From NCBI RefSeq assembly GCF_003751385.1, contig NZ_RJVA01000014.1, forward strand, positions 62,001-126,000: a DNA stretch of 64,000 bases, given 5' to 3'. Within the stretch, counting starts at the first letter, position 1; each line of letters begins with the position of its first letter. A program made the translations under genes and the position numbers. The DNA is from Desulfosoma caldarium. Lineage in GTDB: Bacteria; Desulfobacterota; Syntrophobacteria; Syntrophobacterales; DSM-9756. Positions 57,362 through 64,000 of the stretch are shown here, in pieces. The notes beneath the pieces are model-generated. The model made no database searches. It was not told the origin of the DNA and saw only the letters and a program-made list of their open reading frames with translations.

Positions 57362-59533
57362 TCACGTTTCCTTTATGGAGGGAAGTGTTACCTCCGCATG
57401 GCTATTTGCAGCTTTTTTGCGGGCGCATTCTAGACACAGGCGATGCCCTCCAATCACCAATGCCAAATGCTTCATGCGCTTCATGATGAAGTCATGATAC
57501 CTTTCCGGACCCAGCACCCTCCCGCATTCTTCACAATATTCCAATTTGAGCCGGTTGAGAACCGTCCCGCAAATGGAAAGAACCCGTGAACCGTCCTGAT
57601 CCTCGATTTGCATGGCATCGTTTGGACAATTCGTGGCGCAGGCTCCGCAAGCGATGCACTTTTCCGCCGTCACGCGAAAATCCGTCTCTGCCCTGTGTTC
57701 CTGGTCCAGATACCCGAACTTCAAAGCGTCAATCTGCATCTTATCCCGGCAGATTTCCACGCACAGGCCACAGCGTCGGCACACGTCGCAGCGCAGGCAT
57801 CGCAGCGCTTCCTCCCTGGCTTCCTGTTCCGAGAGCCCCAGTTCTACCTGCTGAAAAGTAATTCGACGCCGGTCCACGTTGAGCTCAGCCATTCGCGGCC
57901 TTTCCAGCCGCATCTTCATGGATGCAGAGACGTTGAGGAACGGCAAGCGGCGGCGGCGCACGGGTACCGGAGGCATCTTGGGTTGAGGGAGCCCCTGAAG
58001 GTATCGATCAATGGCGTCGGCAGCCACCTTGCCCATGCCGATGGCTTCAATGACCGTCGCCGGGCCCGTCACCACGTCTCCGGCCGCAAAGACCCCCTCT
58101 TGGGTGGTCTCCATGGTCACCGTGTTCGTTTTCAAGGTTCCCCGCTTGGACCAAGACAAGCCGTCCAACTGCTCCAACCCTTTGGGATCGATAACCTGGC
58201 CAATAGCTGCAATAACGCAATCCACACCAAACTCATGATCGCTGCCTTCCACGGGAATCGGCCGCCGTCGCCCGCTCGAGTCAGGTTCCCCTAGTGCGGC
58301 TCGAAGGCATCGCAGAGCCGTCACTTTTCCGTTCGATCCCTTAATTTCCACAGGAACCGTAAGAAACTGAAACTGCACCCCCTCTTCTTCCGCTTGTCGC
58401 ACCTCCACTTCATAGGCCGGCATTTCCGAGCGCGTTCGCCGATACAGAAGCGTAACCGATTCGCAGCCCAGTCGAATACAGGTTCGCGCGGCATCAATAG
58501 CCACATTGCCGCCTCCGATGACGGCCACTCTTTTCCCCGGAGCATGTCGTTCACCTAAGGCGACCTGGCGCAGAAAATCGACGGCGCTAAGCACCTGAGG
58601 ATATGTATCTTCCCCGGGTATCATGAGTTTGTAAGAACCGTGGGCTCCGATGGCAATCAGGAACGCTTCATAGCCTTCCTTGCGCAACTGGTCGATGGTG
58701 ACGTCTTGACCAAACCGCGTGTTGAGCCGAATCTCCACCCCTAGGTCCTCGATCAAGGCCACTTCCCGATCGATCACTTCCCGTGGCAGGCGATACCGTG
58801 GAATCCCCACCATCATCATGCCTCCCGCCACCGGCAAGGCCTCAATGACGGTTACCTGGTATCCTTTGAGCCGCAGGAAATAGGCGGCAGTCAAACCGGC
58901 CGGGCCGGCACCCACAATGCACACTTTGCGGCCGTTGAGGGGCGGCGGCGGCGGGTTAACATATTCCATCCGGGAAATGGCGCGTTCGGCCGCATAGCCT
59001 TTCAGGTCCCTGATGCTGATGGGTTTGTCCACACGTCCTCGCACGCACATGAGTTCGCACGGATGCGTGCACACCAGGCCGCAGACCCACGGAAATGGAT
59101 TATCCTCACGAATAATCCTGATGGCTTCTGCCTCACGGCCCATACCAATCAACGTCACATAGCTGGGAACGTCCAATCCCGCAGGACACGCCATCTGGCA
59201 CGGAGAAGGCGCCAGCTTGACGCAATCGCCCGTGGCACAATTGTGGGTTTCAATGTGGCTGACGAACACTTCCTGGTATTCATTCAAGGTGTCTAGAAGA
59301 AAGCGGCCCGCCTCCACCGTAGGGAGATCTGGACCACGAGCCCTCAGGGTTTCCCCAAGCTCTTGCAGGGCATTGAGATGATCTCGGCCGCCCCGGCCCC
59401 AGGCAATATCCTCCAGGAGCAGGAGAATTTCCTCCACCACGTGGCGAAAGCGCGGCGTGGTGATCGCCGACGCGGCAACAAGTTCTTGAAAATGCCGAAG
59501 GCTACCATTGACCGGACATGAGGAAAGCATCAT
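57362..59533 (-). CDS. GltD-like NAD(P)-linked flavoprotein with iron-sulfur domains
   Basis: 723 residues from the ATG at 59533 (a TTG 15 bases earlier is possible). After about 95 N-terminal residues of unclear fold comes a GltD N-domain (CQMACPAGLDVPSYVTLIGM, CGLVCTHPCELMC). FAD site CIVGAGPAGLTAAYFLRLKG, NAD(P) site AVIGGGNVAIDAARTCIRLG, and AIGQVIDP, GVFAAGD close the flavoprotein. C-terminal: CLRCDVCRRCGLCVEIC and CIACGACATNCPNDAM, then CEECGRVL ... CLECARK. It should pass electrons between NAD(P)H and ferredoxin-like partners. Confidence 0.9.
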   Translation of the reverse strand: MMLSSCPVNGSLRHFQELVAASAITTPRFRHVVEEILLLLEDIAWGRGGRDHLNALQELGETLRARGPDLPTVEAGRFLLDTLNEYQEVFVSHIETHNCATGDCVKLAPSPCQMACPAGLDVPSYVTLIGMGREAEAIRIIREDNPFPWVCGLVCTHPCELMCVRGRVDKPISIRDLKGYAAERAISRMEYVNPPPPPLNGRKVCIVGAGPAGLTAAYFLRLKGYQVTVIEALPVAGGMMMVGIPRYRLPREVIDREVALIEDLGVEIRLNTRFGQDVTIDQLRKEGYEAFLIAIGAHGSYKLMIPGEDTYPQVLSAVDFLRQVALGERHAPGKRVAVIGGGNVAIDAARTCIRLGCESVTLLYRRTRSEMPAYEVEVRQAEEEGVQFQFLTVPVEIKGSNGKVTALRCLRAALGEPDSSGRRRPIPVEGSDHEFGVDCVIAAIGQVIDPKGLEQLDGLSWSKRGTLKTNTVTMETTQEGVFAAGDVVTGPATVIEAIGMGKVAADAIDRYLQGLPQPKMPPVPVRRRRLPFLNVSASMKMRLERPRMAELNVDRRRITFQQVELGLSEQEAREEALRCLRCDVCRRCGLCVEICRDKMQIDALKFGYLDQEHRAETDFRVTAEKCIACGACATNCPNDAMQIEDQDGSRVLSICGTVLNRLKLEYCEECGRVLGPERYHDFIMKRMKHLALVIGGHRLCLECARKKAANSHAEVTLPSIKET

Positions 59534-59704
59534 GGGTGATGACCTCAAAGATTTGTGCAGTGAAATGAATTCCCCGCCGATGCCCGCACGCTAGAATCTT
59601 GTCCGAATTTCCTGGCGTTGCTGCAATGTGCTGAAATCCTGCGAAGCGCGATACGGTTCCGCGCCTCGCACGGCTTCCACAAGTTGGCGTCTCTATCGAG
59701 TGAC

Positions 59705-60208
59705 CTAGTCCAGTGGCGAGAGGGCCCTGGCGTGGCGTTCCCGCCGCTTGTCGCGCACCTCTTCGGGTTTTCCGAAGTGAAGGCAGTGGGTGGTACACAC
59801 GGTCACACACGCGGGTTTCAATCCCTGATCCACACGATCCATGCAATAATCGCACTTCACCACCTTGCCCGCCTCCACATTCCATTGGGGAGCCCCCCAC
59901 GGGCATGCGGACATGCAGGTCTTGCACCCCACACAGAGCTCCTCGTCGACGAAGACGATGCCGTCCTTGGCCCGTTTTTGCATGGCGCCCGTCGGGCACG
60001 CCGCCACGCACCACGGATTTTCACAGTGAAAACACGGCATGAAAATGTAAGAGGCCCGCGGCAGGGACCCCACAAACTTGGGCCCCACCTCCACCACCTG
60101 GCACACTTTCGGGCCCAGGGGTAATCCCTTGTTGGCCTTGCACTGGACTTCGCAGGTATGACACCCGATGCACTTCTTCGCATCCTGAAACAGATAATAT
60201 TGACTCAT
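59705..60208 (-). CDS. Polyferredoxin electron-transfer subunit of the molybdopterin enzyme
   Basis: 167 residues. Four 4Fe-4S motifs in the DmsB/PsrB order: CIGCHTCEVQC, CFHCENPWCVAACPTG, CVGCKTCMSACPWG, CDYCMDRVDQGLKPACVTVC. It directly follows the large subunit (31 bases) and would carry its electrons. No signal and no membrane anchor (NrfD/DmsC) gene is nearby, so the complex should be cytoplasmic. Confidence 0.92.
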   Translation of the reverse strand: MSQYYLFQDAKKCIGCHTCEVQCKANKGLPLGPKVCQVVEVGPKFVGSLPRASYIFMPCFHCENPWCVAACPTGAMQKRAKDGIVFVDEELCVGCKTCMSACPWGAPQWNVEAGKVVKCDYCMDRVDQGLKPACVTVCTTHCLHFGKPEEVRDKRRERHARALSPLD

Positions 60209-60239
60209 GAGCCACTCCTTCGCCGTCGTTTCATCGTCT

Positions 60240-62333
60240 TCACTGAACTCGCTTAACCGTCACCGTCGTATGGTCCAGGGCTGGACTTCCACCGATGCAA
60301 TCTGAAATGTTTTCCTGGAGAACCGCGTCGGCGAGCCCTCGATTGAAACTACGGGCCGCCAATCGCGCTTCATGCCCAAAGCCATGCAGCATGAAGACCG
60401 CTTCCGGGTGAATCATGCTGGTGACGTAAGCGCGAATTTGCCCGGATCCAACCTTGGATGACACCTCCACCCAATCGCCGTCCTTGATGCCCAGACGCTG
60501 CGCTTCCTTGGTGTGAATCCAAAGACGGTTTTCGGGCACCAGTTCGTTGAGGTACGGGTTATTCTGCGTGGAAACGTGGGTGTGTTGCGCACAGCGGCCG
60601 ACCATTAGGCGATAGTGACCTTCGGGAGGCGCTTGAACCGGCTCATAGGCCGGAAAGGATGGGTATCCCGCGTTTTCTAGCAAAGAAGACACCAGTTCAA
60701 TCTTGCCCGACGGCGTCTTGAACTTGAGGCCGTCGTCCCGATCCCAAAAGATCTGCTTGTCCGTGTAGGCCACAAAACCTTTCTTGTCGAAATCTTCCAA
60801 GTAAAACCCCGTTCCTTCCAGCTGCCAGCGGACGAGATCTTCCATGGTCTCGTACGGGAAGTACTGCCCCAGACCAAGGCGGTCCGCCAATTGCTTTAAA
60901 ATAATGGCGCCGGGGCGCGTGTCGTAACGAGGACTCACCGCCTGCTGGCGAAGAAACATTTGCGGCTTTAACCCGTTGGCCTGTTGAGGGCAATCAAGCC
61001 GCTCCAAATACATGGACTCGGGCAAAATCACATCCGAATACCACGCGATATCGCTATAGTTGATATCGATGCTAACGACCAGGTCCAGTTTCTCCAGAGC
61101 CCGCTTGTTCTGATTAAGGTCGGGGATGGACAGAAGCGGTTCAAAGCGGTAGGCAATAAGGGCTTTCAACGGGTACGGGTCTTCGTTCAGGATGGCCAAC
61201 GGCAACATCTGGCCTACGCCATGGTTCTTGTCCGGCAAAGGAAAGTCAGGGGTTCCCACCTTGTCAAAGCGCACCACGTTGACCGATGGAAGACCTTCCT
61301 GTTCCGTCAGTTTTCGAGCCGGTTTGCCTCCCACCTCGCCAGGACCCTTTTTGAAAAAGAGCCCCCCCTTGGCTTCCACGCTGCCCATCAGAACATTGAG
61401 GATCATGATGGAACGACGGAGATAGATTTCGTTGGGATGACTGGCTCCGCGATAACCAAAGTGGAAAATAACCGATGGCTTCTTCTTGGCCATCTCCCTG
61501 GCCAAAGTCACGATGCGGTGGGCTTCAATGCCCGTTTCCCGTTCCGCCCATTCGGGGCTGTAGGGCTGCACAAAGTCCTGTAGCACCGCAAGCCCATCCA
61601 CCCAGCGCTGCACGTAGCGGGCGTCGTAGAGCTTTTCGTTGATGATCACGTGCATCAAAGCATAGTTGAGGGCCAAGTCGGTGCCCGGACGAATCATGAA
61701 GTAGTCATGAGCCTTCGTGGCGGTCACCGTGACTCGAGGGTCAATGTAAGTGATCTTAGCACCGTTTTCGACGGCCTCCATCAAACTGTTGACAGCCTTG
61801 ACCTCAACGGCCTCAAAAAAGTTGCGGCCGTATAAAACAATGTGCTTGGTGTTCTTGTAGTCAAAGCTCATTTGGGCGTCCGTATAGCCGAATAGGGATC
61901 GAGCGGCGGTGTTGACGGAGCCCTTGCAAATGGCATCGTGGGTGAAATGATTGGGAGACCCGATGGCTCGCATGAAGGTTTTGCTCACATGGGTGGCCAG
62001 TTGGGTTCTTTCACCTAAGACTACGCTTTGGGGTCCATGCTGGGCGATGATTTCCTTGAGCTTTTCGGCCACGTAATTCAAGGCCTCGTCCCAGGAAACC
62101 TTTTTCCATTTGCCGCTGCCTCGTGGGCCGCTGCGAATGAGCGGAGATTGCACGCGCTGAGTGTCGTTCAAAAGAGCGATGCCCGCCGCACCTCGAGGGC
62201 ACAGGCTCCCTTCCATGCCCGGTACGTGCGGGTTCCCCTCGATCCACTTGACCTGGCCGTTTTCCACAGTCACCTTGATGGGACAGCGAACGGAACACAT
62301 AAAGCACAAACTGTACACTTCTTTTTTCTTCAT
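60240..62333 (-). CDS. Cytoplasmic molybdopterin oxidoreductase (DMSO-reductase superfamily)
   Basis: 697 residues from the ATG at 62333, behind AAAGGAAAGG. The N-terminal cluster is CFMCSVRC...CPRG, and the metal ligand is the Cys of HDAICKGSVNT, as in PsrA/PhsA rather than selenocysteine. LYGRNFFEAVE, PGTDLALNYALMHV, FGYRGASHP and SDVILPESMYLER follow, with a C-terminal domain (RLMVGRCAQHTHVSTQNN). There is no Tat signal. Length and motifs fit polysulfide/thiosulfate-type catalytic subunits, but those are periplasmic, so the substrate is uncertain. Paired with a ferredoxin and a GltD-like flavoprotein. Confidence 0.9.
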   Translation of the reverse strand: MKKKEVYSLCFMCSVRCPIKVTVENGQVKWIEGNPHVPGMEGSLCPRGAAGIALLNDTQRVQSPLIRSGPRGSGKWKKVSWDEALNYVAEKLKEIIAQHGPQSVVLGERTQLATHVSKTFMRAIGSPNHFTHDAICKGSVNTAARSLFGYTDAQMSFDYKNTKHIVLYGRNFFEAVEVKAVNSLMEAVENGAKITYIDPRVTVTATKAHDYFMIRPGTDLALNYALMHVIINEKLYDARYVQRWVDGLAVLQDFVQPYSPEWAERETGIEAHRIVTLAREMAKKKPSVIFHFGYRGASHPNEIYLRRSIMILNVLMGSVEAKGGLFFKKGPGEVGGKPARKLTEQEGLPSVNVVRFDKVGTPDFPLPDKNHGVGQMLPLAILNEDPYPLKALIAYRFEPLLSIPDLNQNKRALEKLDLVVSIDINYSDIAWYSDVILPESMYLERLDCPQQANGLKPQMFLRQQAVSPRYDTRPGAIILKQLADRLGLGQYFPYETMEDLVRWQLEGTGFYLEDFDKKGFVAYTDKQIFWDRDDGLKFKTPSGKIELVSSLLENAGYPSFPAYEPVQAPPEGHYRLMVGRCAQHTHVSTQNNPYLNELVPENRLWIHTKEAQRLGIKDGDWVEVSSKVGSGQIRAYVTSMIHPEAVFMLHGFGHEARLAARSFNRGLADAVLQENISDCIGGSPALDHTTVTVKRVQ

Positions 62334-62359
62334 GCGATGTTCCTTTCCTTTTTTGACCT

Positions 62360-62734
62360 TCATGCAACCAACATACGCTTTTCCAAAACCATCTTCACTC
62401 GATGTTCCAACTCCTCGAGCTCCACAGGCTTGACTAAATAGTCATCAATGCCCATTTGGCTCGCCTCCTTCGCCGTTTCCGCGGAGGGAAATCCCGTGAT
62501 GATAATCACCCCCACCTCAGGCCGTTGTGCCCGGAGAAGCCGAAGGATGGACAAGCCATCGTCGTCCTTTAGCTTCATGTCCAGCAAAACCAGGTCCGGC
62601 TCATGGTCCTCCAGCCATCGGCGGGCGGAGTTCGCCTGGGAAAAAGCCTCCACTTCATGCCCCAGCCTGGCCAAAACCCTCTGCATTAAACGACACGCAT
62701 CCATTTCATCATCTAAAACCATGATGAGCGCCAT
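62360..62734 (-). CDS. Stand-alone response-regulator receiver protein
   Basis: 124 residues from the ATG at 62734. MVLDDEMDACRLM, LVLLDMKLKDDDG with the phospho-Asp, IIITGFPSAETA and DYLVKPVEL with the conserved Lys make a complete receiver. No output domain. It heads the molybdopterin operon (26 bases before the large subunit), so it may regulate the complex by protein contact. Confidence 0.92.
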   Translation of the reverse strand: MALIMVLDDEMDACRLMQRVLARLGHEVEAFSQANSARRWLEDHEPDLVLLDMKLKDDDGLSILRLLRAQRPEVGVIIITGFPSAETAKEASQMGIDDYLVKPVELEELEHRVKMVLEKRMLVA

Positions 62735-62859
62735 GAAAAGACCCCTTGAGCCTTCGATCCAGCGCCCGCAAAGCGGCTGGAGGGCAGCCCCTTTTTGGAA
62801 AAACAAGAGCCTCAAGCTTCACCACGAGCCCCCGTGAGCTTAGATTTCACCGGGCTTGT

Positions 62860-62875
62860 GGCAATGTTCATGCCA
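62860..62875 (-). promoter_or_regulatory. Candidate sigma-54 promoter of the molybdopterin operon
   Basis: On the minus strand the site reads TGGCATGAACATTGCC, one base from TGGCACG-N4-TTGC with correct GG-to-GC spacing. It points toward the receiver gene about 125 bases away. It also overlaps a 6-bp inverted repeat (62858-62876). Confidence 0.5.
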
Positions 62876-63325
62876 CGGTGGACTTGAATTTAGCCTCACG
62901 GAACCGTGCCAAGTGGCCACCAGCAGCTGTCCCATTCCCATGCCGGCCGGAGTCATGTCCGAACACCTGAAGCCGCAGCACAGGTTATCTAGATGGCCGC
63001 ATGATGGCGCTCGTCTCGCTTGGCCATCGAGCGGGCCCATCACCTCTTCGCTTTCGAACACCTCGCACAATTGACGAAGCCGCCGCGTCAGGCTCCGTGC
63101 CGAACATGTTGTAGCGGTGGCACGAAAGTGGGAAGAGGTGCATCATTTTATTTGCACCGCAAGTTTTTTATGGCGCCTTTCCCGGGTTTTTGGATGACGA
63201 TGTGGCAAAGAAAATCCTCTATACGGCTACGTCGGCTGAACCCTAACGCCTGATGCGGCACGTTCCATAGGCTTCACAAGCCATTTTCCGGCCCTTAGTC
63301 CCTCGGCTTAAATGTTCATCGCACT
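62876..63325. other. Intergenic region between divergent candidate promoters
   Basis: About 450 bases without a convincing gene. A minus-strand frame (62840-63070) is open but cysteine-rich and lacks family features. Binding sites for a sigma-54 activator would be expected here. Confidence 0.4.
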
Positions 63326-63340
63326 TGGCACAGAAGCTGC
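63326..63340 (+). promoter_or_regulatory. Candidate sigma-54 promoter before the TauE/SafE gene
   Basis: TGGCACAGAAGCTGC keeps the GG/GC pair at the right spacing, with two mismatches to TGGCACG-N4-TTGC. It lies 111 bases before the ATG at 63451. A 6-bp hairpin (63355-63371) follows. Confidence 0.4.
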
Positions 63341-63450
63341 CTAAAGAGCAAGGGTCCGCGTGACACGCGGAAGGTGTGAACGCCGAGGTTCGGCGGAAAT
63401 TTTTGACGGCGTTTTTTAATGACCATTTGCTTTAGAAGGAGGGTGTGGAC

Positions 63451-64000
63451 ATGAGAAAGAGTTTTCGGTGGTCTCTGGTATGGTTGGTTTTCGTCACTGC
63501 ACTCTTGATGTGCGGAATGATGGCGGGACCGGCTCTGAGCCAACAACAGGACACGCAGCATCAAGAAACGGCTTCCACCCAAGCGATGCAGCCGACTTCC
63601 GCCCCCGAAGTGAAACGGGTTGGTGATACGTTGGGAGTGCCGGGAAAGATCGGTGAGGCAGTGGCCAAGGCCCCGATCGGCAAGGAAAAGGGCTTCATCG
63701 ATCCGGAGGCTCCACGGGGAGCTTTTGGCATTCCGGGGGCACCCCGCATGAACTATGTGGTGGCCATCCTCTGGGCCGTGTGGGTGGGCTGGATTTTTTC
63801 GACAGTCGGTGCTTTCGGCGGCATCATGGCCGGTGTGGGCCACATGACGGTGTTGGGCCTCGGCCCCTACGCCAAAACTTTTACCCAAACGGTACCATCA
63901 CTCAACAAGGCGATAACCGACAGCGTGCGCACTTCCAACCAATTCCTCGTTGGCTTGTCAGCTCTCATCAGCACCATCAACTATCTGAAAGCCCGCACCT
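63451..64000 (+). CDS. TauE/SafE-family (sulfite exporter-type) membrane protein, 3' end outside window
   Basis: 183 codons are visible and the frame is open at the window end. The ATG at 63451 follows AGAAGGAGGG. A signal-type hydrophobic start (VWLVFVTALLMCGMMAGPAL, then S) precedes about 65 polar residues, then FGIPGAPRMNYVVAILWAVW and VGAFGGIMAGVGHM, the first transmembrane part of TauE/SafE permeases as found in sulfate reducers. The family exports sulfite or organosulfonates. The long extracytoplasmic leader is typical for the sulfate-reducer form. Confidence 0.85.
   Translation, partial: MRKSFRWSLVWLVFVTALLMCGMMAGPALSQQQDTQHQETASTQAMQPTSAPEVKRVGDTLGVPGKIGEAVAKAPIGKEKGFIDPEAPRGAFGIPGAPRMNYVVAILWAVWVGWIFSTVGAFGGIMAGVGHMTVLGLGPYAKTFTQTVPSLNKAITDSVRTSNQFLVGLSALISTINYLKART

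Noticed and set aside
62840-63070. Minus-strand 76-codon frame upstream of the receiver gene
   Set aside because: Cysteine/proline-rich, no ribosome site, and it overlaps the candidate sigma-54 promoter.

Overview
The window reads as a chromosomal segment of a GC-rich, anaerobic, sulfate-reducing-type bacterium of the Desulfobacterota (Syntrophobacteria-like; Desulfosoma or Desulfacinum would fit, but this is inference). The grounds are a catalytic CO dehydrogenase, formate dehydrogenase, tungsten-type aldehyde:ferredoxin oxidoreductase, many ferredoxin-like proteins, DUF116 next to def/fmt/rsmB, and the start of a TauE/SafE sulfite-exporter-type protein. No rRNA, tRNA or CRISPR array was seen.

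Layout. 1-1.7 kb: end of a bifunctional-nuclease-family gene and a DHH/CBS phosphoesterase. 1.8-8.1 kb: a gene graveyard holding an acyl-CoA synthetase/acetyltransferase with a large internal deletion, histidine kinase and chemoreceptor remnants either side of a 45-base IS-end repeat, an IS3 transposase remnant, two small TPR genes with in-frame stops, and two AT-rich genes that look intact. 8.2-11.3 kb: a zinc-uptake operon znuACB plus a Fur-family regulator, with a palindrome in front. 11.6-15.9 kb: YedF, a divergent diadenylate-cyclase-like protein, and a TIM-barrel / CDP-alcohol phosphotransferase / nucleotidyltransferase run. 16.2-17.3 kb: a defective IS481-family element with recognisable ends. 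18.8-24.4 kb: a five-gene CO/formate operon. 24.8-27.9 kb: orphan livF, a MoaD/ThiS-like protein and AOR. 28-39 kb, minus strand: thiolase, 3-hydroxyacyl-CoA dehydrogenase, rpe, rsmB, DUF116, fmt, def, a second IS481 remnant, priA and an M23 peptidase. 39.5-51.5 kb: HU, a nucleoside phosphorylase, a DUF1786 protein, ligA, acylphosphatase, tilS, purC, and a ParB-like / radical SAM / thioredoxin-like operon. 51.8-55.3 kb: a sigma-54 two-component system. 55.8-62.7 kb, minus strand: a cytoplasmic molybdopterin oxidoreductase operon. 63.45 kb to the end: a TauE/SafE gene cut by the window.

How the parts fit. Two ferredoxin-rich redox operons dominate. One joins CO dehydrogenase to formate dehydrogenase through polyferredoxins. 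The other joins a Tat-less molybdopterin enzyme to a GltD-like flavoprotein and a NuoG-N/HoxU-like iron-sulfur protein. Three proteins from the two operons share a C-terminal CxxCG...CxxC knuckle. Sequences resembling sigma-54 promoters lie back to back between the second operon and the TauE/SafE gene, and a complete sigma-54 activator system is encoded nearby. Several decayed genes carry TAG where glutamine is expected; TAG also ends intact genes here, so mutational decay is the simplest reading.
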